Source of the DNA: Candidatus Paraburkholderia kirkii
GTDB lineage: Bacteria; Pseudomonadota; Gammaproteobacteria; Burkholderiales; Burkholderiaceae
Length of the DNA: 64,000 nucleotides
Assembly (NCBI GenBank): GCA_001189345.1
Contig: LFKV01000025.1
Location: forward strand, 1-64,000
Direction of reading: 5' to 3'
Below the pieces are notes generated by a model. The model saw only the letters and a program-made list of their open reading frames with translations, was not told the DNA's origin and made no database searches. Position numbers and translations under genes: made by a program. Below are positions 43,009 through 53,648 of this stretch, one piece after another (the first letter of the stretch is position 1; each line of letters begins with the position of its first letter).

Positions 43009-43493
43009 ATGGATACCGACTTCACCAACACCCGCGTCAAGTTCCGGCATCTGCAGTGTTTTCTGGCCGTCACGCAGCTCAGCAGCGTGCAGCGCGCCGC
43101 GAGCATCCGCTCACGCTGGAGACGCCGCTCACGCCCGCGCTGCTCGCGCGCTTTGCGATCGTCGTGCCGCCGTTCGGCACGCTGATCCGTCAATCGGCCG
43201 AAAGCGTGCTGACCGCGTTCGGCGCGCATGCCCTGACGGCGCTCGTCGAAACCCTGTCGGTGTCGCTCGGGCGCGCGCTCGCGATGAACAACGACGCCGT
43301 GTGGTTCGTGCCCGCGGGCGCGGTGGAGCAGGACATCGCGCTCGGGCTGCTGGCCGCGCTGCCGATGCCCTTCGCCGGCACCGACGAGCCCATCGGCCTG
43401 ATCCGCCGCAACGATGCGGCGCGCACGCCGCTCGAGGAAACGCTCGTCGATGCGCTGCGCGAGGCCGGGCGATCGCGCGCCGGGAGCAAATGA
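43009..43493 (+). pseudogene. pcaQ: LysR regulator PcaQ, internally deleted and frameshifted
   Basis: MDTDFTNTRVKFRHLQCFLAVTQLSSVQRAA is the start of the PcaQ helix-turn-helix. The recognition helix and about half of the protein are missing. After about 43100 the sequence jumps, in another frame, to LTPALLARFAIVVPPFGTLIRQSAESVLTAFGA and the C-terminal AMNNDAVWFVPAGAVEQDIALG. PcaQ activates pcaHG in response to protocatechuate-pathway intermediates. Confidence 0.8.
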
Positions 43494-43697
43494 CCGGCGA
43501 GCATGGGTGGCGCGCAAGTTGCTCCGGCAGCATTTACCGCGCAGATTTCACGGGAAAGAAATACTATGACGAAAAGCGGCGACTCGAGGACGTGACTGCA
43601 ACAAACGCGCGCGGCGGCGGTCACATGCACGTTGCCCCGCCAAGCCCGTCGTGATGCCCTCGCCGCCTGCGCCACCGCACCTGACCATATCCGCAAG

Positions 43698-44066
43698 ATG
43701 AAGACAGTTCTGCTCGTCGACGACGAGCCCGCCACCATCGAAGCCTGGACCCTCTGCATGCAAGGCGAGGATTGCAACGTCTTATGCGCGTTCGATGGCA
43801 ACGGAGCGCTGTCGATTCTCGGCAAGCAGCGGGTGGACATCGTCGTATCCGACTGGGTGATGCCGGGCCTGGGCGGCGCGCTGCTCTGTCAGACGATGAA
43901 GAACGACGCGGCGCTCGCGCACATTCCTTTCCTGATGATTTCGGGGCATCCGAATCCGCCGGCGTTCGTCAGCTACGACGGCTATCTGCGCAAGCCGGTG
44001 GACATGGAGACGCTCATCTCCGCGGTGAACCGCTTGTGCGCCGCGAAGAAGCGGCCCTTGTACTGA
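43698..44066 (+). CDS. Single-domain response regulator (receiver)
   Basis: 122 residues: MKTVLLVDDEPATIEAWTLC with the acidic pair, VDIVVSDWVMPGLGG with the phosphorylated Asp, LMISGHP with the switch Ser, and GYLRKPVDMETL with the conserved Lys-Pro. No output domain. It probably passes phosphate or binds a partner; no kinase gene is adjacent. The ATG at 43698 is the first giving a receiver N-terminus. Confidence 0.85.
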   Translation: MKTVLLVDDEPATIEAWTLCMQGEDCNVLCAFDGNGALSILGKQRVDIVVSDWVMPGLGGALLCQTMKNDAALAHIPFLMISGHPNPPAFVSYDGYLRKPVDMETLISAVNRLCAAKKRPLY

Positions 44067-44080
44067 GCGCCGAGCGCGCT

Positions 44081-44794
44081 TCACCGCAGTTCGGCCAGCG
44101 CCTCGTCCATCTGTGCCTGCGCGAGGCGGTTCAGCTCCTGCGGGATCTTGCAATCGAGCGGCAGGCAAGGCGTGACGATCACGCGGATATGCCCGCTGTG
44201 ATCCGGCCAGCCCTTCGCGGGCCAGACCTTGCCCGCGTCGTGTACCACCGGCACGACCGGCACCTTCGTCGCGCAGGCGAGGCGCACGCCGCCCGAGGCC
44301 AGCTTGAGCAGCGCATCGTGCGCGACGCGCGTGCCTTCCGGAAAGATCACCACCGCATCGCCTTTCTTCAGCCGCGTGGCGCATTCGCGGGTCACCGCGG
44401 CATGCGCCTGGCGGATCGAGCCGCGATCGAGGCTCACCATGTCGAGCCCTCGCAGAACCCAGCCGAAGAACGGAATGTTCATGAGCTCGTGCTTGAATAC
44501 GAAGCTGATGCGGCGCGGAAAGAGCGCCATGAAGGAAAGCGTCTCCCAGGTCGACTCGTGGCGCGAGAGGATGATGCACGGACCGGCCGGCAGATGCTCC
44601 AGCCCTTCGATCGAGCACGTGACGCCGGTGATTGCGCGCATCATCACGACCATGGCGCGGCACCAGAGCTTCGCGAGCCGATAGCGGCCGTTGTGGCCGA
44701 CGAAGGGAAAGAGTGGCAGGATCAGGATCGACCACACGATGCCGCTGCCGAGCAGATAGGTGGCGAAGAGCCACTTGACGAGGGTGCGTCGCAT
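44081..44794 (-). CDS. plsC: 1-acyl-sn-glycerol-3-phosphate acyltransferase
   Basis: 237 residues. An N-terminal membrane segment (WLFATYLLGSGIVWSILILPLFPF) is followed by the acyltransferase motif SRHESTWET (H-x4-E variant of H-x4-D), SLDRGSIRQ and VIFPEGTRVAHDAL. It acylates lysophosphatidate to phosphatidate in phospholipid synthesis. ATG 44794 matches family length; the open frame upstream is not coding-like. Intact. Confidence 0.87.
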   Translation of the reverse strand: MRRTLVKWLFATYLLGSGIVWSILILPLFPFVGHNGRYRLAKLWCRAMVVMMRAITGVTCSIEGLEHLPAGPCIILSRHESTWETLSFMALFPRRISFVFKHELMNIPFFGWVLRGLDMVSLDRGSIRQAHAAVTRECATRLKKGDAVVIFPEGTRVAHDALLKLASGGVRLACATKVPVVPVVHDAGKVWPAKGWPDHSGHIRVIVTPCLPLDCKIPQELNRLAQAQMDEALAELR

Positions 44795-44934
44795 CGGATT
44801 CGTAATGTGACGGGTGAATGACGAACGGCGGGAAGCCGCAAGCATAGCGTATCGGTTGAAACGCGCCGTAACGGTGCCGCGAAACCGATGCAACAATGGA
44901 CCCGACGAAACACATCCAGCAAGGAATCGATGCA

Positions 44935-45930
44935 ATGGAAACTCAATCGCCGAAGGACTTCGACGAAGGCATGCCCGACGTGGGCGACGGACATTCGATC
45001 TACTGGCGCGCGCAGGGTCCGCGCGAGGCGCCCGTCATGCTCGTCGTGCACGGCGGCCCCGGCGGCGCGATGAACGTGAAGTGGGCCGAGGTGCTGGAGC
45101 AGGACAAATGGCGCGTCGTGTTTTTCGATCAGCGGGGCTGCGGCAAGTCCACGCCTTTCGGCCTGCTTGCGCACAACGGCATCGACGCGCTCGTCGGCGA
45201 CATGGAAAAGCTGCGCGTCGCGTTGAATGTCGGGCAATGGGCGCTCTTCGGCGGCTCGTGGGGCACGACGCTCAGTCTCGCTTACGGCGTCACGCATCCG
45301 GAGCGCTGTCTGGGCTTCCTGCTGCGCGGCGTTTTCCTGGCGCGGCGCGAGGACATCGACTGGTTTCTCTGGGACGTGCGCCGCGTGTTTCCCGAGGCGC
45401 ACCGCGCGTTTCTCGATGCGATCGAGGTGGCCTGCGGCAAGCGTCCGGCGAGCGCGCGGGAAATCCTGCAGATGACCGAGGCGCCGCTCGCGCGCTTCGA
45501 CGAGGCCGGCACGCGGCTCGCTCGCGCGTGGACGCAGTACGAGACGACCCTCTCCGTCGTCAACAAGCCAGAAAAGGAGTCCGCCGAGGAAGAGAAGCGG
45601 AAGCGCCCGAGCGCCGAAGCCAACGCGGCCGCCGTCTCGATGGCGCTGCTCGAACGCCACTACATGGCGAACGAGCTGCCGCCGATACCGCTGCTGCCGC
45701 TCGTCGCGCGCATCGCGCATCTGCCCTGCCGGATCGTGCACGGACGCTTCGACATGGTCTGCCCGGCCGATCAGGCGCTGGCGCTCGCCGCGCGCTGGCC
45801 CGGCGCGGAGCTGGCCGTCGTGGACGCGGCGGGGCACTGGACCTTCGAGCCGGGCAATCTCGCGGCGTTGCGCGCGGGCGTGGCGGCGCTCGCGGACGCG
45901 ATCGGGCAGGCGAAGCGCGCGGCGACCTGA
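44935..45930 (+). CDS. pip: Prolyl iminopeptidase-like alpha/beta hydrolase
   Basis: 331 residues from METQSPKDFDEGMPDVGDGH. AAGGA at 44921 supports this start; an ATG at 44896 is the alternative. The catalytic frame is complete: oxyanion VVHGGPGGAMN, FFDQRGCGKS, nucleophile LFGGSWGTTLSLAY, acid HGRFDMVCP and base AAGHWTFEP. This is the S33 family that removes N-terminal proline from peptides. A 20-residue charged insert (EKESAEEEKRKRPSAEA) lies in the cap region. Intact. Confidence 0.82.
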   Translation: METQSPKDFDEGMPDVGDGHSIYWRAQGPREAPVMLVVHGGPGGAMNVKWAEVLEQDKWRVVFFDQRGCGKSTPFGLLAHNGIDALVGDMEKLRVALNVGQWALFGGSWGTTLSLAYGVTHPERCLGFLLRGVFLARREDIDWFLWDVRRVFPEAHRAFLDAIEVACGKRPASAREILQMTEAPLARFDEAGTRLARAWTQYETTLSVVNKPEKESAEEEKRKRPSAEANAAAVSMALLERHYMANELPPIPLLPLVARIAHLPCRIVHGRFDMVCPADQALALAARWPGAELAVVDAAGHWTFEPGNLAALRAGVAALADAIGQAKRAAT

Positions 45931-45946
45931 GGCGGCGCCGGCGCGC

Positions 45947-47372
45947 TCAGAAAATCGCGGGTGCCGCTTCGATCAGCCGGCGCCAGTCGAGATCCGCGCC
46001 GACGACCACGGGCCGGGCGGCGCGCTGTATCGCGATCGTGAGCGTTACGCAAAGCGATGTGCCCGTCACGGAGAGATACGGTGCACTTGCGATCACCTGC
46101 TGCGGATTGGCGTGCGCATCGACGAAATACGGGCGATTGTCCCAGCGTCCGGCGGAAGGATCGGCGATTGGCGCGAAGCGCTCGCTCGGCGCCTTCGCGG
46201 CGGCACCGGCCAGGACCGGCATGAACTCGCGGCCGCCCTGGTCGAAGAAGAAGCAGTTGAGCGTGCACGGCAGGGCGAGCAGGTCGGCGCAGGCGGCTTC
46301 CGTCGTCGCGCCCCCGGCGAAGCGCGCGGCCGCCTGCATCAGGCCCGAGCGATAAGGCAGCAGGAGCAGGTCGCCCGCTAGCCGCTCGATGCGGCGCATC
46401 TGAGCGAGCGCGTCGAACACGTCCTCGAAAAGGGGCATGGCCGCGCCACGCGCGACGAGATGCGCCGACGGCATGCCGAAGAGATAGCCCTGCACGAAAT
46501 CGACGTTCGAGCGCGCGGCCAGCATCAGGTCCTCACAGGTCTCGATGCCTTCCGCCACCACGAACATGCCCGATTCGTGCAGCAGATCGACGAGCTTCGG
46601 CATCAGCGCGTCGCGCAGGGGCGCGCGATGCGTGCTCCCGGCGCGCACGAGACTGCGGTCGAGCTTGACGATGTCCGGCTTGAGCGTGAGCAGTCGGTCG
46701 ATGTTGGAGTGCCCCGCGCCGAAATCGTCGACCGCGACGAGAAAGCCCTGCGCGCGGAACGCATGCGTCGCGCGGGCGATTTCCGCGACGTCCGTGCCGC
46801 CGGATTCCTGCACTTCGATCACGAGGCACTCCGGCGCGAGACCCGATTCGCGCGTCGCCGCCGCGAGCCGCGCGGCATCGCCCGGATCGGTGAAGGTCGC
46901 CGGATTGACTTTGAGGAAGAGCCACTGCGCGTCCGGCAGGAGCGGCGCCGCGTTGCGCAGGTGCGTGAGGTGGCTCATGCGATCGAGCTCGTTCCGCTTG
47001 CCCGCGACGATTGCCCGCCCGAACAGATCGAACGGGCCGACCAGCGCGCCGCCGCCCGCATCGCCGCGCAGGAGCGCCTCGTAGCCGACCTCGCGCTGAT
47101 GCGGCAGGCTTGTAGATCGGCTGGAGATGCGTGCACAGCTTGATGCCGTCGACGATCCCCGTCTCGGCGCTCAATACGTTCCCGCGAAGCTGGCCGGCGC
47201 CGGCGGCGGTGCGGCGCCCAGAGACGGAGGCCGGGAAGCCGAGCGCCCGCAGACGAACGCGGAGAGGAGCACAGAGGTCGATGAACGGCACGGCAGTCAC
47301 GCGCTTTGGAGGGGATGACCGACATATCGGCCGATCGTGAGGAAACTTGAGCGAGAGTCGTCTGTACATCGA
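45947..47372 (-). pseudogene. EAL-domain c-di-GMP phosphodiesterase-like protein, frameshifted
   Basis: The N-terminal part IVDGIKLCTHLQPIY loses frame near 47110, within what should be the EAL substrate loop. From MSHLTHLRNAAPLL the other frame carries LFLKVNPATF, CLVIEVQESGG, FLVAVDDFGAGHSNIDRL, DIVKLDRSLV and VAEGIETCEDL, VQGYLFG. A C-terminal sensor-like region of ~150 residues follows, ending at 45947. The protein would hydrolyse c-di-GMP. The start is uncertain; 47372 is the first plausible ATG. Confidence 0.75.
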
Positions 47373-47504
47373 GCCAGGCTGGCGCCGCCGGTTTGCCGCA
47401 GACGCACGCACGACCTATTTTTGTTGTTGCAGCGATATGATCCGCCTGCAACTTAAAGCGGGCACGAGTCGTCGAAAGTTGCAACAAACCCTTGAGAGAG
47501 ATAG

Positions 47505-47929
47505 ATGGCGCAACAGAAAACCAATCCCAAACTCGAACAGGCGCTGACGCGCGGCGATCTCGCGATCCGCCAGGCCAACTCGAGCTGCGCCACGGCGGTG
47601 CTGCGCGCGCTCGGCAAGATGATCCGTCGAGGCATCGGCGACGATCGGCGTCGAGGCGCATGTCGTCATTCACGATGGCGACAAGATCTACGATCCCGCC
47701 GACGGCGTCTGGCCGCAGCAATTGCTCGTATCGCTCGATGGCCCGGTGGAGGAGAACGATCCGGACGAGATCTGCACGGTGACGCTGCTCGCCGATACGC
47801 CGTCGACGGTATTCCCGCTGCGAGTGGCAGCGCGCCGACGGCAACATCGGGCGGCAGGAAGGCAGGCCGCTTGCGATGGTCGCCTTCATTACCGACGTGG
47901 ATATTCCCTGGCTCGATGAAGACGACTGA
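47505..47929 (+). pseudogene. DUF3022-like protein, two frameshifts
   Basis: MAQQKTNPKLEQALTRGDLAIRQANSSCA starts at 47505. After a shift near 47630 the sequence reads IGVEAHVVIHDGDKIYDPADGVWPQQLLVSLDG. After a second shift near 47825 it ends MVAFITDVDIPWLDEDD-stop. Together they make a coherent ~140-residue acidic protein. Family naming is by resemblance and tentative. A terminator follows at 47988. Confidence 0.55.
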
Positions 47930-47987
47930 TTTTCTGATTCGCTTCGACGGGCTTTTATGCCGTCGACTCGGATATGTCATGCACAAG

Positions 47988-48018
47988 GCGGGCGCTTCCA
48001 TTCCGGGCGCCCGCTTTT
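47988..48018 (+). terminator. Rho-independent terminator
   Basis: GCGGGCGC ... GCGCCCGC followed by TTTT, about 60 bp past the DUF3022-like relic. Confidence 0.75.
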
Positions 48019-48485
48019 CGTTGGAAATCCGCCTCGCGCGCGCACACCACGAATCCCACATATTGAATTACAGTCCCTTCGCAGATTCTGCGAAGGGACC
48101 CGTAAGCAAACGTTACCGTGTCTTTTTTTTTCGTATTTTCCAGCGTTTACGCGATGCGCCGAAGCAGTTCTGCGAAGGCTATTCTTCCAGATGCCTCTAG
48201 CGTGATTGGTGGCTGCTCGCTCTCGTTTCTTCAACACGTTTCCGGCACGCATATTCCTATGCGATCTATGCATATTTCGGTTTGCGGCGGCTACGCGGCG
48301 ATTGGCTCGTCGATTAGAAGCTTTCTTCCACTTGTTTAGCCTGAAATTTGCTGAGAAACAGCGGCAAGCGCGCACCTCGGTATTTGACTTCGTGAGAGGC
48401 TCGATGCACCGTGTGAGGAACCAATCAAAAACCGTCTTTGACACGCGACGTCTTTCCAATCGCCAAGAAAAAATGGGGTTTACAA
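48019..48485. other. 467-bp intergenic region without a recognisable gene
   Basis: Lower GC than its surroundings. It holds the perfect hairpin at 48073-48099 and otherwise only short frames without codon bias. The promoter of the FeeM-GGDEF-EAL gene is presumably here, but no box is convincing. Confidence 0.5.
48073..48099. repeat. Perfect 11-bp hairpin
   Basis: GTCCCTTCGCA-GATTC-TGCGAAGGGAC. There is no T run on either side, so it is not an obvious terminator. It could be a regulator site or an RNA structure. Confidence 0.6.
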
Positions 48486-50662
48486 ATGGAACGTCTGAAC
48501 CTTGCCAGCAACATCGCCGCCAACGAACCCGAAGCGGCCGTTCGCCCGACTCTCACGGTCGTGTCCTCACTTCATAAAACGGAGCGGATGCCGTTTACCA
48601 TCCGTATCGTCCGCGACGATGCCGGATTGCAAAAAGCCGTATCGATCAGGCGTTCGGCCTACGGGCGGCATCTGCCCGAATTCGCCAAAACGATGACGAT
48701 CGAGCCCTCCGACCGTGATCGCGGCACGGTCGTACTGCTGGCGGAATCCAAGCTGGATGGCGCTCCGCTCGGCACCATGCCCAGATCAATGCCTGCGGGC
48801 CGCTCGCCGTCGAGCAGTCGGTCCGCCTGCCCGAGCATCTGGCGGTGAGCCGTCTCGCGGAAGCGACGCGTCTCGGCGTCGCCGGCGGGATGGTGGGGCG
48901 GGTGGTGAAAGTGGCGTTGTGCAAGGCGCTCTGGATGTTCTGCGAACTGCACGAGATCGATTACATGGTGATCATGGCGCGCTCGCCGCTGGATCGAGAG
49001 TATGAGGCGATGCTCTTCAAGGACGTTTTCGGCGCGGGCGAATTCTTGCCGATGTCGCACGTGGGCGGCCTGCCGCATCGCGTGTTGGCGAAGGACGTCG
49101 CCGCGGCGCGCCAGCGCTGGGAGGAAGCCCGTCATCCGCTCTTCAATTACATGGTGCACACGCATCATCCGGACATCGATTTGCTCACCGGCTCGCTGAA
49201 TCGGCGCGGCACGAGAAGGCGATCTCCGCGCAGAGCGACGAGATGCTGCCGTGGGCGCTGGCATATGTCGACCTCGACCGCTTCAAGCTGGTCAACGATC
49301 TCTTCGGCCACCGCTGCGGCGACGAAGTGCTGCGCCAGGTGGCGGCGCGCACGCGGGCGTACTTCGCGCGCAGCTACCCGGTCGGGCGCATCGGCGGCGA
49401 CGAGTTCGTCTGCGTGATGCACGATACGTCGATCGAGGACGCCATCGCGCAATGCCGCGAGCTCATCTCGATTCTCTCGGACGCGCCGTATCAGGTCGGC
49501 AATCGCGCGTTCCAGGTGAAGAAGGCGTCGATCGGCCTCGTGGAATGCTCGCAGGGCGTGCGCGTGCAGGACGCGCTCTCGCATGCCGATCGCGCGTGCC
49601 GCGAGGCCAAGAAGGTCGCGCATACGCACCTCGTCACGTACTGCAAGGGCGCCGCTGCGTTCGAGGAGTGCGCGGAGGAGCTGAAGCTCGTCGAGACGCT
49701 CGGGCGCAATCGCCTGCCGCCGGGCCTCTTCCTCGTGATGCAGCCGATCATGTCGCTCTCGGCGCGGACCGAGTCGCTCAATTTCGAAGTGCTGCTGCGC
49801 ATGCGCGCACCCGACGGCGCCACGTTGCCCGCGGGCAAGGTGATCGTCGCCGCGGAGGAATCGGGCAATATCGCGGCGATCGACCGCTGGGTCATCTCGA
49901 CGCTGCTCGAATGGATCGAGGCGCATCAGCACCGGCTTTCCAGCACGCAGTTCATCTGCGTGAACCTCTCGGGCGGCTCGCTCAACGACGAGCAGTTCAT
50001 GGAGGACATCTTCACGCTCTTCGCGCGTTACCAGTCGATCGTGCATTACCTCTGCCTGGAGATCACGGAAAGCGTGGCGCTGCACGATCTGGAGAACACG
50101 CAGCGCTTCATCGGGCGGGTGCACGACATGGGCGGCAAGATCGCGCTCGACGACTTCGGCGCGGGGATACATGTCGTTCAAGTATCTGAAGGCGCTGTCG
50201 GCCGATGCGCTCAAGATCGACGGCGAATTCGTGCGCTCGATGTGCGCGCACCCGGCGGACATCGCGATCGTCGAGGCGATCGTCGCGCTCACGCGCAACC
50301 TGGGCATGCGCAGCGTGGCGGAATGGGTCGAGGACATCGATATGCTGCGCGCGCTGCAGGAAATCGGCGTGGACTATGTGCAGGGCTTCCTCGTCGCGCG
50401 GCCGCAGGAAAGCTCGGCGATCCTGGCGGCGAGCTCCGCCGCCGGCTTCCTGAAGGACCCGGAAGTGGTGCGTTTCGTCGAATGCCTCTCGGAGCCTGCG
50501 CAGGCCACCGTATTCGACTACGAATGGCATGCGCGCGTCCGGCACGCACTGAGCGCGCCGGACGCGCTCAGGCCGTCTTCATCTCATTCAATATCCTCGC
50601 CGCCGCGATGGGAATGCGCGTGTCGTCCCATTGCGCGAGCCACTGAATCTCCTTGCGCGTGA
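48486..50662 (+). pseudogene. FeeM-like N-acyl amino acid synthase domain fused to GGDEF and EAL, three frameshifts
   Basis: Reassembled over frames changing near 48780, 49200 and 50168, this is one protein of ~690 residues. Residues ~1-235: FTIRIVRDDAGLQKAVSIRR, then EATRLGVAGG and KALWMFCELHEIDYMVIMAR, LDREYEAMLFKDVFG, a GNAT-like fold resembling FeeM acyl-amino-acid synthases. This runs into HPDIDLLTGSLNRRGT, the start of a GGDEF domain that goes on as ALAYVDLDRFKLVNDLFGH and RIGGDEFVCVM. EAL follows: FEVLLRMRAPDG, CLEITESVAL, ALDDFGAG, VAEWVEDIDML. The joint at LLTGSLNR is read straight through, so the fusion is genuine. The original stop is unclear; the frame runs over the next gene's 3' end. 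FeeM-like naming is by pattern. Confidence 0.72.
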
Positions 50663-50777
50663 AGTAGCCGGGATGATTGCGCAGCGCGAACTGCAGCGAA
50701 TTCACGATGTGATCGCGAATGATCTGCGGCGCGTCGCTGTCGTTGACGATCGCGTGAAGGGCTTCGAGTGTGCTCAT
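50568..50777 (-). CDS. Small conserved-looking soluble protein
   Basis: 69 residues: MSTLEALHAIVNDSDAPQII, then SLQFALRNHPGYFTRKEIQW and RIPIAAARILNEMKTA. Helical, no signal peptide, undamaged. Its 3' end overlaps the tail of the GGDEF-EAL relic. Function unknown. Confidence 0.6.
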   Translation of the reverse strand: MSTLEALHAIVNDSDAPQIIRDHIVNSLQFALRNHPGYFTRKEIQWLAQWDDTRIPIAAARILNEMKTA

Positions 50778-51014
50778 TTTTCCGAAAGACGAGAGTCGGC
50801 TGAATAAGGAATCCGTCGAACATAACCGACTAAAAAATCGAAAAAAATGATGGCGGCGCGCGCGGCCCGGGCTTGCGCGAAAACGTCGGCGGATGCGCGC
50901 TTGATAAAATCCCCTCGGACGCCTTTACTAAATAAAAATACTGGATTTAATCGAACGGGGACGAGCATATGAACGATGTCCGGCGGGCGCGCCTGGATCG
51001 CGGGGTTCGAGCCG

Positions 51015-52229
51015 ATGTCTGAACGAGCGGCGCGACAGGCCTCGATGCACTCGGTCGGCTTGAATCAGCTCGGCATGCGCCAGTTCAACGAGCGCATCGT
51101 CCTGCAGGCGATCCGGCTGCACGGCGCGCTGCCCAAAGCCGATGTCGCGTGCCTGACGCGCCTGTCGATGCAGATGGTCTCGCTGATCGTCGATCATCTG
51201 ATCGAGGACGGGCTGCTCGCGAAGGAGCCGCGCACCCGCGTGCGCGGGCGCATCGGCCAGCCGTCGGTGCCGATCTCGCTGCGCACGGACGGCGCGTTTT
51301 CCATCGGCGTGAAAGTGGGGCGGCGCAGTCTCGACGTGCTGTCGATGGACTTCGTCGGCAACGTGCGCGCGAGACGCTGGAGTATCCCTACCCCGATCCG
51401 CGCACGCTCTTTCCCGCGCTGGAGGAGCGGCTCGCGCGTGTCACCGCGGCGCTCGGCGACGACGCCCGGAAGATCGCGGGCATCGGCGTGGTGGCGCCGC
51501 TGTGGCTGGGCGGCTGGCGCGACTTCTTCGACACGCCGCCCGACGCGCTGGCGGCCTGGAACGACATCGACATTCGCGAGCGCATTCAGGCGCTGACGGC
51601 GCTGCCCGTCGAGTTCGCCAAGGACACCACGGCCGCGTGCGCCGCCGAGCTCGTGATGGGCGAGGGGCGGCGCAACTTTCTGTATGTGTTCATCGGGACG
51701 TTCATCGGCGGCGGTCTGGTGATCGACGGCCGGCTGCACGCGGGCCCGGGCGGGAATGCGGGCGCGATCGGTTCGCTGCCGCTCGCCGGTGGCGGCAAGG
51801 GCAAGCGGCCGTGGCAATTGCTCAATACTGCGTCGGTGTATGTGCTGGAGAAGGCGCTCGCCGCGGCGGGCGCGCCGACCGCCGCGGCGCACGACGCGCG
51901 CGCGTGGTCGCCGGAACTGCGCCCGCTGTCGGAGGTGTGGATGCGCGAGACGTGTCCCGCGATCGCGACGGGCATCGCGTCGTCGGCCGCGCTGCTCGAC
52001 CTGGAAGCGGTGGTGATCGACGGGGAGATCGACCGGACCCTGCTGCGCGAAGTGATCCGCAGAACCGATGACGCGCTCGCCGGCTTCGACTGGCAGGGCA
52101 TGACGCGTCCACGTCTCGTCGAAGGGCAGATCGGCCCTGACGCCCGCGCGATGGGCGGTGCGATTCCTGCCGTTCTATGCGCACTTCGCGCCGAAGCACG
52201 AGCTTTTTCTGAAGCCTCTGGAAGCCTAG
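51015..52229 (+). pseudogene. ROK-family transcriptional regulator/sugar kinase-like, frameshifted
   Basis: MSERAARQASMHSVGLNQLG starts a winged-helix region (ILQAIRLHGALPKADVACLTRLSMQMVSLIVDHL). A shift near 51370 leads to the ROK domain: FAKDTTAACAAELVMGEGRRNFLYVFIGTFIGGGLVIDG, GPGGNAGAIGSLPL. Another shift near 52160 leads to ILPFYAHFAPKHELFLKP and TAG at 52227. The zinc-binding Cys cluster of ROK proteins is not seen. An AT-rich stretch at 50920-50955 upstream may be the promoter. Such proteins repress sugar genes. Confidence 0.78.
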
Positions 52230-52263
52230 GGCGGCGACGCGAGCCACGCGCGCCGCGCCGGTC

Positions 52264-52895
52264 TCAATCCAACGACAGCTGTACGGTGAACGCCAGCAAC
52301 GCCGCGGAGAACGTCCAGCGCTGAACCGTCTGCGCTTTCGGATGACGCCTGAGCCAGCCCGAAATACGCACCGCACCGGCGGCCAGCGTGAGGTCGAACA
52401 GGATGCCGACCGCCACCAGCACGACGCCCAGCTCCAGCACCTGCGACCACATCGGGCCGGCCTCCGGACGCACGAACTGCGGCAGCAGCACGGAACAGAA
52501 GAGCAGCGCCTTCGGATTGAGGATGCTGCTCAGGATGCCCTTCGCACAGGCGGCGCGCAACGTGGAGGCGGCAGCCTGTCCGGGCGTCGCGTCGAGCCCG
52601 AACGCCGGCGATCGGAAAATCTGAATCGCGACGTACGCGAGATACAGGCCGCCCGCGATGCGTACGCCGTCGTAGAGTAGAGCCACGGCGCGCTGCGCAA
52701 CAACGCGGCGACGCCGAGCGCCGAAAGCGTCACGTGCGTCGCGCGCGCGGTGGCGAGTCCGGCGGCCACGGCGAGGCCATGCCGCAGGCCGCGCGTGGCG
52801 CTCGTCTGAAGCACGAACGCCATGTCCGGCCCGGGCAGCGCGTAAACGACGGCAAGCGCGCCGATGAAAACCCAAAGCAGGTGTGCCGAGACCAT
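52264..52895 (-). pseudogene. LysE-family amino-acid exporter, frameshifted
   Basis: MVSAHLLWVFIGALAVVYALPGPDMAFVL is the LysE/RhtB start with its PGPD motif. Near 52690 the frame changes, and GGLYLAYVAIQIFRSP, GILSSILNPKALLFCSVLLPQF and the last helices are one frame over. It would export an amino acid. It is divergent from an AsnC-type regulator, the common pair. Confidence 0.8.
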
Positions 52896-53028
52896 GAAGC
52901 GTGCTCCTTGTTCGAAGGCAGTATCTTGTCACTTCGGATGAGGCGCTTTTCTGGCTTTTGGCATCCGATGTTCGTCACATAATGGCGGTTTCCTACAGAA
53001 TTTTCGAAAACCCACAAGGGAAAGCTCC

Positions 53029-53479
53029 ATGACCGAACTCGACCGTATCGACCGCGCCATGCTCGCGGCGATTCAGCAGGACGGACGCCTGCCCGTCGCG
53101 AAACTCGCCGAGCGCGTCGGCCTGAGCGAGACGCCGTGCGCGCAGGCTCAAGCGGCTGGAAAGCGACGGCTATCGCGCGATCCTTTCGCGCAAGGCGCTC
53201 GAGCTGGGCGTGGTCGCGTTCGCGCAGGTGCGCTTCAGCGTTCACGACCGCGCGCTGTTCGACCGCTTCGAACGCGAGATTCAGGGCATCGAGCGCATCG
53301 TGTCGTGTCACAACATCTCCGGCACGGCGGATTATCTGTTGCAGATTGTCGCGCGGGATCTCGACGAATACGGCGTCTTCATGCGCGACGTGCTGCGCAC
53401 CTTGCCGGGCGTGACGGCCGTCGAATCGATACTCTCGCTCCGGGAAGTCAAACGGGATGGCGGTTTGCCGCTACGGTGA
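53029..53479 (+). pseudogene. Lrp/AsnC-family regulator, frameshifted in the helix-turn-helix
   Basis: MTELDRIDRAMLAAIQQDGRLPVAKLAERVGLSETPC, then a missing base near 53140. The rest (RLKRLESDGYRAILSRKALELG, VRFSVHDRALFDRFEREIQGI, HNISGTADYLLQIVARDLDEY) is intact in the next frame. It would regulate the divergent LysE exporter in response to its amino acid. Confidence 0.8.
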
Positions 53480-53648
53480 AGCTTATTGTCTATACAAGAA
53501 TAGGAAAAAGATCGCACTGAGCCGCTGCAAAGCCTCGTGAATTCCCTAGTACAACCAATATTGTATATACAACATGATGGGATCAATTCGGCGCGGGTCG
53601 TCGCCCGTGCTCGTTCTTCTCTCATTTCTTGATGCGCAGGAGCCATCC

